Positions 1 to 5,881 of a DNA stretch of 48,342 nucleotides are shown here, one piece after another. Position 1 is the stretch's first letter; each line of letters starts with the position of its first letter. This DNA is from an uncultured Oscillospiraceae bacterium (GTDB lineage Bacteria; Bacillota; Clostridia; Oscillospirales; Oscillospiraceae): contig CAQCFX010000002.1 of the NCBI GenBank assembly GCA_948766235.1, positions 2,557 through 50,898 of the forward strand. The letters run 5' to 3'. Below the pieces are notes generated by a model. That model had not been told where the DNA came from. It did no database searches and saw nothing but the letters and a program-made list of their open reading frames with translations. The position numbers were made by a program, and so were the translations under genes.

Positions 1-60
1 AGCGAGGAGGAGGTCGCCCAGGTGCTGGACAGCGTGTTCGGCGCGGCGGCCCAGGCGTAA
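1..60 (+). CDS. C-terminal end of an unidentified protein (partial, runs off the left edge)
   Basis: Only the last 19 codons and a TAA stop are present. The reading frame is open from base 1 and encodes an acidic helical tail (SEEEVAQVLDSVFGAAAQA). Similar short EEV..VLD..FG tails occur on phage-like or surface proteins, and the gene sits just upstream of a fibre-like gene on the same strand, so it may belong to the same phage-derived cassette. Too little remains for a functional call. Confidence 0.5.
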   Translation, partial: SEEEVAQVLDSVFGAAAQA

Positions 61-76
61 GCGTGCAATCCCAAAG

Positions 77-102
77 GGGGAGGGCGGAACCCCGCCCTCC
101 CC
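77..102 (+). other. Intercistronic GC-rich hairpin
   Basis: An 11-bp perfect stem (77-87 with 92-102) closes a 4-base loop between the partial gene and the first fibre-like gene. No T-run follows, so it is not a typical intrinsic terminator. It may attenuate transcription or stabilise the processed mRNA. The ribosome binding site of the next gene (AGGAAGGAG, 107-115) lies just downstream. Confidence 0.5.
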
Positions 103-124
103 GGCAAGGAAGGAGTGAATCAGC

Positions 125-511
125 ATGGCATACGGCTCGGTAAACACCTCCGGCGCGTCCGAGCGGAAGGTGAAGGCCCTCCAAACACGGGTGGAGAGCC
201 TGGAAAAATCCCTGATCGGGCAGGAAAAGCTCACCGGGGGTACGGACCCCACGGCACAGACGGTGGCCCAGGAGGGGCAGGTGTACATCAACACCGCCAC
301 CGGGAAAGAGTTTGTGTGCACTGCCGTCACCGAGGAGGGGACGGCGTGGGAGGAGCGGACAAGCCCGCAGATAAAGCTGGATATCTTTGCCGCTGGGGAG
401 TCCCCGCCCGAGGACATCAAGCTGCTGTGGATCGACACAGACCCTGAAAGCGGCGGCTTGAAGTATCACAACGGCGCCGGGTGGGTCCACGTGCCGGTGG
501 CGTACACGTGA
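125..511 (+). CDS. Phage fibre-like protein (copy 1)
   Basis: A 128-residue protein with no catalytic motif that I recognise. Residues ~13-32 form a short heptad-like helix (KVKALQTRVESLEKSL), a likely trimerising stalk. The rest is a beta-rich head with a GQVYINTATGKEFVCTAV stretch and the C-terminal module KLLWIDTDP...GWVHVPVAYT, a pattern seen in phage fibre and head-decoration proteins. It starts at ATG with AGGAAGGAG ten bases upstream. The last 318 bases align without gaps to 4633-4950 in the gene at 4504-4950, so the two are a recent duplication. It is the first gene of the CXXX-repeat cassette. A structural or surface role is inference; alternatively it is a scaffold carried with the modified peptide. 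Confidence 0.6.
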   Translation: MAYGSVNTSGASERKVKALQTRVESLEKSLIGQEKLTGGTDPTAQTVAQEGQVYINTATGKEFVCTAVTEEGTAWEERTSPQIKLDIFAAGESPPEDIKLLWIDTDPESGGLKYHNGAGWVHVPVAYT

Positions 512-527
512 TGAGAGGTGATTTTGG

Positions 528-1163
528 ATGAGTGTGGTAAAAGCGGACCGGTTCACGGCGCTGAAGGCCAAGGTAAAGGCCGAAATGCTCCGGCGAAACC
601 AGTCCGGCAGCGTGGCGGCCTACGGCGGCAGCGAATACGACTATGCCCAGCCGCCCGAAAAGGGCGGGTTGGTGCGCAGCGAGCACCGGGAGAAGGTCAT
701 CACCCCCATGCGGGCGGTGAACAGCGATTTGGTGGGCGAGGCGCAGGGCGCGGCCATCGGTGAGGAGGAGCTGGCCGACCTGGAGACCCGCGTGGGCGTA
801 TGGGCGGCGCGGACCATCACCGACCGAAGCGGCAGCGACTGTAAGTCGGGGTGCACCGGGACGTGCTACACGGGCTGCGTCACCGGGTGTCAGGGCTGTG
901 GTAGCGGGTGCCCTACGGGATGCTCTGGCTGTGGGAGCGGGTGTCCCACAGGATGCTCAAACTGCGGGAGCGGGTGTTCCACGGGATGCTCAAGCTGCGG
1001 AGGCAAGTGCGGAAGTGACTGTACTTCTGAGTGTGATAGCGCTTGTACTGATACGTGTGGCACAAGCGGCTGTAGCTTTTCCTGCAACCAAGGCTGCGGT
1101 CAAGGGTGCGGGATGACTTGCACCTACCAGTGTATTACAGCCTGCAACAATGGTTCAGGTTAG
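528..1163 (+). CDS. CXXX-repeat cysteine-rich peptide precursor (radical SAM substrate)
   Basis: A 211-residue protein in two halves. Residues 1-104 have no cysteine and are charged and partly helical (MSVVKADRFTALKAKVKAEM...), suitable as a leader or recognition domain. Residues 105-206 contain 27 cysteines, nearly all four residues apart (C-x3-C); a 4-4-3 spacing produces an 11-residue unit, CGSGC[PS]TGCS[GNS], repeated at 124-156. Residues between cysteines are mostly Gly, Ser and Thr. This matches the CXXX-repeat target peptides known to accompany a dedicated radical SAM maturase family, and such a maturase lies at 2014-3327. Its size is unusual for a RiPP precursor: leader and core are both about 100 residues. 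ATG follows GAGAGGTGAT, 16 bases after the fibre gene. Alternatives are a metal-binding or disulphide-rich coat protein. That it is the substrate is inferred from linkage. Confidence 0.8.
   Translation: MSVVKADRFTALKAKVKAEMLRRNQSGSVAAYGGSEYDYAQPPEKGGLVRSEHREKVITPMRAVNSDLVGEAQGAAIGEEELADLETRVGVWAARTITDRSGSDCKSGCTGTCYTGCVTGCQGCGSGCPTGCSGCGSGCPTGCSNCGSGCSTGCSSCGGKCGSDCTSECDSACTDTCGTSGCSFSCNQGCGQGCGMTCTYQCITACNNGSG
897..995 (+). repeat. 33-bp coding tandem repeats in the CXXX core
   Basis: Three in-frame 33-bp units (897-929, 930-962, 963-995) each encode an 11-residue CGSGC(P/S)TGCS(G/N/S) block. A degenerate fourth unit (CGGKCGSDC) follows. Units differ mainly at third codon positions and in the last residue, so the array looks expanded by duplication and then kept under coding constraint. 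Slippage here would change the number of cysteines in the product. Confidence 0.85.
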
Positions 1164-1206
1164 TTAGAACACAGTGGTTATATAAACAATACAGGAGGAA
1201 TTTGAA

Positions 1207-1743
1207 ATGAATGATAGCATTTTGACAAGTATTAAGGAAAAAGCTGACTACCTGAGCGTAGCTGAGGCAGTCACAGGCACGAAACAGGAATATTCGGAGG
1301 AAGACGTAGCGCAGCTGCTGGCGGTATACGAGGAAAAGATGAAGGTGGCCTATGGCCTGACGGACAAGGCCATGGTAAAGCTGTTCCTGGTGTTGGACAC
1401 GGCGGACCGGGACGGGGACGTGAAGGACGCGCCGCTGCTGAATCTGGCGGGGGAGGCGGACCAAAACGGCCTGACGGTGCTGGCCGAGATGTGCCGGGAC
1501 CACAGCGGTGCGCCCGAGCTGGCTGTCCAGGCGAAAAACGCGGCTCTGGCCGGGGACATGGACCAGGGGCTGGCCCTGGCGCTGGCCCGCGCGGCGCTGG
1601 ATTCTCTGGCCGGACGGCGGGACCTCAAAGCATACCGGGCGGACATCAACGCTCTGCTGGACTTTTTGGGCGGGGCGGATGAGAGCAAATTTTATCAGGC
1701 CAGTATGTTCCTGTGGGGGGTGCGGGCGAAATGGATGAACTGA
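1207..1743 (+). CDS. Unknown acidic helical protein of the CXXX-repeat cassette
   Basis: 178 residues, not recognised. It is predicted almost entirely alpha-helical and acidic, without signal peptide, membrane segment or metal-binding cysteine cluster (one Cys, in AEMCRDHSG). The N-terminus is MNDSILTSIKEKADYLSV; the middle is rich in Ala and Leu (LALALARAALDSLAG), suggesting a helical-repeat or peptide-binding bundle. A clear AGGAGG lies eight bases before the ATG. It sits between the cysteine-rich precursor and the small modification protein and overlaps the latter by 13 bases, so the two are translationally coupled. It may be a chaperone or scaffold that presents the precursor to the radical SAM enzyme; that is inference from position only. 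Confidence 0.55.
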   Translation: MNDSILTSIKEKADYLSVAEAVTGTKQEYSEEDVAQLLAVYEEKMKVAYGLTDKAMVKLFLVLDTADRDGDVKDAPLLNLAGEADQNGLTVLAEMCRDHSGAPELAVQAKNAALAGDMDQGLALALARAALDSLAGRRDLKAYRADINALLDFLGGADESKFYQASMFLWGVRAKWMN

Positions 1744-2021
1744 CCATCCGTCTGCCGGAGGAGACGGTAAACTACCTCCAGCGGCTGGACTATGAGATCG
1801 GGGGCCTCCAGGTGCTCCACACCCATGCCCTGAACGCGGGGACGCCTCTGGAAAAGCGCATGGAAATTAGGCGGGAGTTCCAGGAGCGCTTTGCCGAGTA
1901 CCAGCTGGCGAAAAACGCCATGTGGGAGGAGTTTGCCCCTAAGTTCCCCCATGCCAAGCGCTGGTGGGTAGACTTCCAGACGGGGCTTCTGCACGTGGAA
2001 CAGGAGGCCGGCCATGAATGA
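1731..2021 (+). CDS. Small protein resembling CXXX-repeat peptide modification system proteins
   Basis: 96 residues, starting MDELTIRLPEETVNYLQRLD. The ATG at 1731 is chosen because the in-frame start at 1713 lies deeper in the previous gene and the shorter form begins with a natural helix. It is soluble, highly charged and helical, with an aromatic C-terminal stretch (KRWWVDFQTGLLHVEQE). It overlaps the upstream gene by 13 bases and the radical SAM gene by 8. Size, sequence character and position fit the small accessory proteins that accompany CXXX-repeat radical SAM maturases. I assign this from memory of that family, not a search. A likely role is substrate recognition, analogous to a PqqD-like RRE, though I see no clear RRE fold. 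Confidence 0.55.
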   Translation: MDELTIRLPEETVNYLQRLDYEIGGLQVLHTHALNAGTPLEKRMEIRREFQERFAEYQLAKNAMWEEFAPKFPHAKRWWVDFQTGLLHVEQEAGHE

Positions 2022-3327
2022 CGAGCGGCGCAATGCCCGCCAGTTCCAAAACATTTATCCCCATTATTACCCCGAAAAGGCGGTCAAAACGGTGACATTT
2101 ATTGTCACCCACCAGTGCAATCTGCGCTGCTCCTACTGCTACGAGGGGCACAAGGGCGACGAGAGAATGAGCCTGGACACGGCCAAAAAGTGCGTGGACC
2201 TGCTGTTCGCCGAGGACGCCCGGAACTCCGAACTGGTGAACGAGACGGACGCCAACGGCCTGATCGTTGAGTTCATCGGCGGCGAGCCTTTCCTCGAAAT
2301 CGACCTCATCCGGGACACCATGGCCTACTTTTTGGACCGGGCCATTGAGCTCAAGCACCGCTGGGCTACCCGGTACATGGTGAACATCTCCACCAACGGC
2401 ACCCTGGGGGACGATCCCCGCGTGAAGCAGTTTATCAAGGAGTACGCCGGGCGGCTGTCCATCGGCGTGACCATCGACGGGGACAAGGCCGCCCACGACG
2501 CCTGCCGGGTGGACTGCAACGGCTGCGGGTCCTACGACAAGGCCATCCAAATGTTCCGGGAGGTGTCCGGCCCGGACGGCAAGCGCACCACCAAATACAC
2601 CATCGCCCCCGGAAACCTCCGCCTGTTTGCCTCCTCGGTGCGCCACCTGGTGCTGGAGGAGGGGGTGGACACCCTCAACTGCAACTGCGTGTATGAGGAG
2701 GGGTGGACCATGGACCACGCCCGGGAGCTGTACCGCCAGCTCGAAGAGGTGTCCGACATGGCGCGGGAGAGCGGCACGGACACGTACATCTCCATCCTGG
2801 ACTGGGAGGCGGGGAACCACCTGACGGACGGGGAGACCCAGAACTGGTGCGGCGGGGACGGGCGAATGCTCAGCTTTGACGTGGACGGGACGGTGCTGCC
2901 CTGTATGCGCTACTCTACCCTGTCCATCCCGGCGGACGTACAGCCCGTGTACCGCATCGGGGACGTGGACAGCGGCATTGCCGTGCGGGAGGACGACGCC
3001 GCGCGGTTGGCCACCCTGCGCTCCATCACCCGGCAGAGCCAGAGTGAGCAGCGCTGTTTGGACTGCCCAATCAATTTGGGGTGCGCCTGGTGCACGGCGT
3101 ACAACTACGAGCGCACCGGCACGCCCAATCAGCGGGTGACCTACATCTGCGAGATGCACAAGGCCCGTGTGCTGGCCCAATGCTACCATCACAACAAGCT
3201 GCACCTGAAGGACCACTCCCATGAACCCAAGCGGCTCAACATCCCGGAGGAGTGGGCGCTGGAAATCGTTGACCGGGACGAGTGGGAGCGGCTGAAGGAG
3301 CTGGAGCGGGCGTGTTTCAAGGAGTGA
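2014..3327 (+). CDS. Radical SAM/SPASM peptide maturase, CXXX-repeat target type
   Basis: 437 residues. The radical SAM cluster motif is CNLRCSYC (C35, C39, C42), followed by GGEP at 89-92 and the strand motif NISTNG at 124-129. The C-terminal part is a SPASM domain binding auxiliary Fe-S clusters: C279, C297 (VLPCMR), then C348-x2-C351-x5-C357-x2-C360 and C379. Such enzymes cleave S-adenosylmethionine and use the 5'-deoxyadenosyl radical to install thioether or C-C links in peptides, here presumably on the cysteine-rich protein at 528-1163. The ATG overlaps the preceding gene by 8 bases, so the cassette is one operon. Domain assignment is secure; the substrate is inferred from linkage, and the chemistry (thioether or other) cannot be read from sequence. 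Confidence 0.88.
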   Translation: MNDERRNARQFQNIYPHYYPEKAVKTVTFIVTHQCNLRCSYCYEGHKGDERMSLDTAKKCVDLLFAEDARNSELVNETDANGLIVEFIGGEPFLEIDLIRDTMAYFLDRAIELKHRWATRYMVNISTNGTLGDDPRVKQFIKEYAGRLSIGVTIDGDKAAHDACRVDCNGCGSYDKAIQMFREVSGPDGKRTTKYTIAPGNLRLFASSVRHLVLEEGVDTLNCNCVYEEGWTMDHARELYRQLEEVSDMARESGTDTYISILDWEAGNHLTDGETQNWCGGDGRMLSFDVDGTVLPCMRYSTLSIPADVQPVYRIGDVDSGIAVREDDAARLATLRSITRQSQSEQRCLDCPINLGCAWCTAYNYERTGTPNQRVTYICEMHKARVLAQCYHHNKLHLKDHSHEPKRLNIPEEWALEIVDRDEWERLKELERACFKE

Positions 3328-3332
3328 TTTAA

Positions 3333-4142
3333 GTGGAAAAGCTGACCAATTTGGACCACTTGCGCCGGAGCGCGGCAAGGTCCAAGGAGCTGATCGGCGA
3401 GGTGGCCCAGGCCGCTGCCCAGGCGGTGAGGGAACTAGCGGAGGCGGTGGAGGACAGCGTCTCCGTGAAAGAGGTGACCCAGGCGGAGTACGACGCGCTG
3501 ACTGACGAGGAAAAGCAGGCGGCGGTGCTATATGTGCTGTCGGACGGCGGGGGAGAGAGCGAGGCCCCCGCCGCCGGCGTACTCAGCTTTAACGGACGCC
3601 GGGGGGACGTCGTGCCCCGTGACGGCGACTACACCGCCAAAATGGTGGGAGCGGACCCCGCGGGGTCCGCCCAGGCGGCGTTGAAGGCTATGCTCGAAGC
3701 CATGAAAGGCATCGTTCCGTCCGGGGTCATTTGGATTTGGAACGGGGCGGACGCGGTGCCGGAGGGTTGGGCGCTGTGCGACGGGTCCAATGGGACGCCC
3801 GATCTGCGGGGGAGATTTGTGCTGGGGTGCTCGGACGATTACGCACAGGGGAGCGTGGGCGGCGAGGAGGAGCACAAGCTGGTCGCAGCCGAGATGCCCA
3901 GCCACTCCCACGTACAGCGGGTTACCACGTCGCCCACAAGCACCTCGTCCGCCGCGGTGACACAATACCGCCGAATTACGGGTACGCAGACGACCAGCAC
4001 GGCGTACACCTATGCCACCGGGTCCACGGCTTCCGCGTCCACAGGCGCAAGGACTACCGTTTCCACAGCGGCCAGCGGCAGCGGAAACGCCCACAACAAT
4101 ATGCCGCCCTATTACGCGCTGTGCTACATTATGAAGCTGTGA
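3333..4142 (+). CDS. Phage tail-collar domain protein
   Basis: 269 residues with a GTG start; the SD AAGGAGTGAT overlaps the stop of the radical SAM gene. Residues ~1-45 are a helical stalk. Residues ~84-107 contain the fibre motif LSFNGRRGDVVPRDGDYTAK followed by MVGA. Residues ~130-166 (PSGVIWIWNGADAVPEGWALC, then DLRGRFVLG) are a phage tail-collar domain. The remainder is a Ser/Thr-rich passenger (residues ~195-255), and the protein ends in NMPPYYALCYIMKL, the usual close of collar and microcystin-dependent-like proteins. Such proteins are receptor-binding or distal fibre parts. Five bases separate it from the maturase, so it is probably co-transcribed. No capsid, terminase or integrase gene accompanies it here. 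Whether it displays the modified peptide is speculation. Confidence 0.8.
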   Translation: MEKLTNLDHLRRSAARSKELIGEVAQAAAQAVRELAEAVEDSVSVKEVTQAEYDALTDEEKQAAVLYVLSDGGGESEAPAAGVLSFNGRRGDVVPRDGDYTAKMVGADPAGSAQAALKAMLEAMKGIVPSGVIWIWNGADAVPEGWALCDGSNGTPDLRGRFVLGCSDDYAQGSVGGEEEHKLVAAEMPSHSHVQRVTTSPTSTSSAAVTQYRRITGTQTTSTAYTYATGSTASASTGARTTVSTAASGSGNAHNNMPPYYALCYIMKL

Positions 4143-4164
4143 AAAAACCGCCCTGTGAGGGCGG
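4142..4164 (-). terminator. Leftward intrinsic terminator of the antisense RNA
   Basis: Read on the minus strand, a 7-bp stem (CCGCCCT with AGGGCGG, 4148-4154 and 4158-4164, 3-base loop) is followed by six T (complement of A4142-4147). It lies just left of the rightward promoter at 4171 and ends at the stop codon of the collar gene, so it would stop the leftward transcript from entering the cassette. Confidence 0.6.
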
Positions 4165-4170
4165 CGGAAA

Positions 4171-4198
4171 TTGACAAAAAGCGGCGCTGTGGTATAAT
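4171..4198 (+). promoter_or_regulatory. Rightward sigma-A promoter of the toxin mRNA
   Basis: Consensus TTGACA (4171-4176) and TATAAT (4193-4198) are separated by 16 bases. Transcription would start near 4205, at the base of the left complementary arm. The leftward promoter at 4436-4463 has identical hexamers and the same spacing. Confidence 0.75.
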
Positions 4199-4205
4199 GC
4201 GTACA

Positions 4206-4426
4206 GGCGCTGTTACATATGGCGGTTAGCCACTCCCTTGCGAAAGGGGGTGATGCTCATGGGAGACGGACGCGGGGCGCAGGCCCTGCGTGTCCTGATA
4301 TGGTTCATCATCGTGCTTGCGCTGATGATAGCCACGGCCCCAAAAGCGTGTTGACCGCTCGGCTGGCATCCAAGCGGTCAACATAGGTTAAGTTGATTGA
4401 CGAGGGCTAACCGCTGTAACAGCGCC
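4206..4426. repeat. Long-range complementary arms enclosing the toxin ORF
   Basis: GGCGCTGTTACA (4206-4217) pairs with 4415-4426 and GCGGTTAGCC (4222-4231) pairs with 4405-4414: 22 bp with one 4-base bulge (TATG). The 5' and 3' ends of the toxin mRNA can therefore close on each other, as in several type I toxin mRNAs. Inside, CTCCCTT (4233-4239) pairs with AAGGGGG (4244-4250) and hides the ribosome binding site, and TTGACCGCT (4351-4359) pairs with AGCGGTCAA (4373-4381) across the stop codon. Confidence 0.8.
4259..4354 (+). CDS. 31-residue single-helix membrane peptide, candidate type I toxin
   Basis: The ORF is MGDGRGAQALRV then LIWFIIVLALMIATA and PKAC. It has a short charged N-terminus, one hydrophobic helix (about residues 12-27) and a short tail ending in Cys, the build of membrane-acting type I toxins. 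AGGGGGTGAT lies five bases before the ATG, but it is sequestered in a 7-bp hairpin (4233-4250), and the mRNA ends pair with each other. A full-length antisense transcript is predicted on the opposite strand. I do not recognise a named family (it differs from TxpA, BsrG and Fst as I know them). Toxicity is inferred from architecture. Confidence 0.6.
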   Translation: MGDGRGAQALRVLIWFIIVLALMIATAPKAC

Positions 4427-4435
4427 CTTATATTC

Positions 4436-4463
4436 ATTATACCGCACCGTCCGGCTTTGTCAA
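4436..4463 (-). promoter_or_regulatory. Leftward sigma-A promoter of the antisense RNA
   Basis: On the minus strand TTGACA (complement of 4458-4463) and TATAAT (complement of 4436-4441) are 16 bases apart, mirroring the rightward promoter. It overlaps the stem of the toxin mRNA terminator (4441-4483), so rightward read-through and leftward initiation may interfere. Confidence 0.72.
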
Positions 4464-4483
4464 GCAGGGCGGCGCGGTTTTTT
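4441..4483 (+). terminator. Intrinsic terminator of the toxin mRNA
   Basis: A 12-position stem with one mismatch and one G-U pair (4441-4452 with 4467-4478) runs straight into six T (4478-4483). It places the end of the toxin transcript about 280 bases after its predicted start. Confidence 0.6.
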
Positions 4484-4503
4484 ATCAAAGGGGAAACAGG
4501 AAC

Positions 4504-4950
4504 ATGGAAATCAAATATAAAGGCCAGTCGCTGGGGGCTGGCGGCGTAGCCATGGCGGTGTCCGAGCACAACCTGGACGGGGAGGCGCACAACGATATCC
4601 GGGCGCTTTGCGCGGAGCTGAGAGCGCGGGCGGAGAGCCTGGAAAAATCCCTGACGGGGCTGCCGAAGCTGGCCGGACGGACCAATCCCACGGCGCAGAC
4701 GCAGGCCCAGGAGGGGCAGGTGTACCTCAATACCGCCACCGGGCAGGAGTTTGTGTGCACCGCTGTCACCGAGGAGGGGACCGTGTGGGAGGAGCGGGCG
4801 GCCGCTGCGGTGAAAATGGACATCTTTGCTGCGGGGACGCAGCCGCCCGAGGACGCCAAGCTGCTGTGGATTGACACCAATCCCTCCACCGGCGGGCTGA
4901 AATACTGGAACGGAACCGGGTGGGTTCACGTGCCGGTGGCGTACACGTAA
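4504..4950 (+). CDS. Phage fibre-like protein (copy 2)
   Basis: 148 residues. From residue ~43 it repeats the copy-1 protein (125-511): ESLEKSL, then the YLNTATGQEFVCTAV stretch and the GWVHVPVAYT end. The N-terminal ~40 residues differ (MEIKYKGQSLGAGGVAMAVSE), so the gene is a shared head on a different attachment stalk, a usual arrangement among fibre proteins. ATG at 4504 is preceded by a modest AGGGGAAACAGG. The gene lies after the toxin-antitoxin element and 18 bases before the start of the following gene. The two copies form a 318-bp direct repeat that brackets the whole CXXX-repeat/collar cassette. No enzymatic motif is visible. Confidence 0.6.
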   Translation: MEIKYKGQSLGAGGVAMAVSEHNLDGEAHNDIRALCAELRARAESLEKSLTGLPKLAGRTNPTAQTQAQEGQVYLNTATGQEFVCTAVTEEGTVWEERAAAAVKMDIFAAGTQPPEDAKLLWIDTNPSTGGLKYWNGTGWVHVPVAYT

Positions 4951-4968
4951 AAAAGGAGGAACTTAGCA

Positions 4969-5022
4969 ATGGAAAGCAGCATCATCGTGGCGGCTGTTAT
5001 AATGCGCGATATCTTACGATAA
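4969..5022 (+). pseudogene. N-terminal fragment of the following gene, separated by a probable frameshift
   Basis: A strong AAAAGGAGG (4950-4958) precedes ATG 4969, which opens a 17-codon frame (MESSIIVAAVIMRDILR) ending at TAA 5020. Skipping one base near 5000 joins it to the frame of the next gene, giving MESSIIVAAV then CAISYDKDCVEDLR. This resembles the cysteine-containing start (..CYDKC..KDCVEDLR..) that I recall for this clostridial family. The main gene lacks its own ribosome binding site, which supports a broken or mis-sequenced start. Confidence 0.55.
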
Positions 5023-5029
5023 AGACTGC

Positions 5030-5761
5030 GTGGAAGATTTGCGGCTTTACCCCACTGTCAGCTCCCAGGCCGTGATTGACCGGGCCATCAGCCTGAAAGC
5101 AGGGCAGGCTGAGCTGCTGTATGCTTACATCGACGTGGAGCCTGTGGGCTTTAACCGGGGCTTCTTCACCGTGGACGTGCGCTACTTCTACCGCGTGACC
5201 GCCGACGCCTTTGTGGGCGCGGCCCGGCCGGTATCCATCTGCGGGCTGGCGGTGTTTGATAAGCGGGCCATCCTGTTTGGCAGTGAGGGAAACGCCAAGG
5301 TGTTCTCCTCCAACAGCAGGGTGGACGACCTGGACGAGCAGAACCTGATGAGCACGAACCTGCCCGTAGCGGTGGTGAACTCCGTGGACCCCATCATTCT
5401 GAGTATGCGTCTGTCTGACCCCTGCGAGACGCCGGTATGCGCCTGCGGCGACGCGGCCGAAGTGCCCGCGGGCATTGCCGGGTGCTTCCCCGGCGAGCTG
5501 AACATGGGGGGCGAGGGACGGCGGGTGTACGTCACCCTGGGCCAGTTCTCCATTATCCGCTTGGAGCGGGACAGTCAGCTGCTGATCCCGGCCTACGACT
5601 ACTGCATGCCCAGCAAGGAGTGCACCGCCAGCGGCAGCGAGGAGGACCCCTGCGCCATCTTCCGCCAGGTGCAGTTCCCCATGGAGGAATTCTTCCCGCC
5701 CAATACCATTGCGCCCCCGGAGGGCTATCAGGAGACCAAAAACTATTGTACCTGTGGATAA
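5030..5761 (+). CDS. Conserved clostridial protein of unknown function (N-terminus probably frameshifted)
   Basis: 243 residues from GTG 5030, though the true start is probably ATG 4969 in another frame. It is soluble with no signal peptide. Features include FNRGFFTVDVRYFYRV, FDKRAILFGSEGNAKVFSS, VVDPIILSMRL, a central cysteine cluster (CETPVCAC), LERDSQLLIPAYDYC and a terminal CTCG. I recognise the family as widespread in clostridia and uncharacterised, possibly linked to sporulation or envelope assembly; that link is weak. The fragment conserved upstream (CAISYDKD, 5003-5026) is in the same frame as this gene, but a stop at 5000 blocks extension. It closes the accessory region: a terminator follows and then murB. 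Confidence 0.65.
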   Translation: MEDLRLYPTVSSQAVIDRAISLKAGQAELLYAYIDVEPVGFNRGFFTVDVRYFYRVTADAFVGAARPVSICGLAVFDKRAILFGSEGNAKVFSSNSRVDDLDEQNLMSTNLPVAVVNSVDPIILSMRLSDPCETPVCACGDAAEVPAGIAGCFPGELNMGGEGRRVYVTLGQFSIIRLERDSQLLIPAYDYCMPSKECTASGSEEDPCAIFRQVQFPMEEFFPPNTIAPPEGYQETKNYCTCG

Positions 5762-5768
5762 TTCACGG

Positions 5769-5805
5769 GAGCGGGGCGGCTTGTCCGTCCCGCTCTTTAA
5801 ATTTT
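5769..5805 (+). terminator. Intrinsic terminator ending the accessory region
   Basis: An 11-bp stem with one G-U pair (5769-5779 with 5785-5795, 5-base loop) is followed by TTTAAATTTT. It separates the cassette from the murB operon. Confidence 0.75.
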
Positions 5806-5881
5806 CATGAAGTCTATTCTCTTTTTCGCCAAAACGTGGTAGAATAGCAGAGCAAAAACAACTGCCGGAGGGTGCTGTATC

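Larger units (their letters stand above)
4142..4429 (-). ncRNA. Predicted antisense antitoxin RNA of a type I toxin-antitoxin locus
   Basis: A leftward promoter (4436-4463) and a leftward terminator (4142-4164) delimit a ~290-base transcript with no plausible reading frame. It is complementary to the whole toxin open reading frame, its ribosome binding site and nearly all of its mRNA. This fits type I antitoxins, which block translation or trigger cleavage by pairing. Transcript ends are inferred from the signals; no expression evidence exists here. Confidence 0.5.

Noticed and set aside
888..1010. Possible CRISPR or non-coding tandem array
   Set aside because: The repeats have no spacers, are 33 bp head-to-tail, and encode an in-frame Cys-rich core.
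1939..3378. 479-codon minus-strand frame opposite the radical SAM gene
   Set aside because: Antisense shadow; the plus strand has clear Fe-S motifs and operon overlaps.
125..4950. Diversity-generating retroelement
   Set aside because: A tail-collar and duplicated fibre genes suggested it, but there is no reverse transcriptase and no template repeat; the duplicates differ at ordinary positions, not mainly at adenines.
1..5761. Intact prophage
   Set aside because: No integrase, terminase, capsid or lysis gene in the window; only fibre- and collar-like genes are present, so at most a remnant or domesticated device can be claimed.
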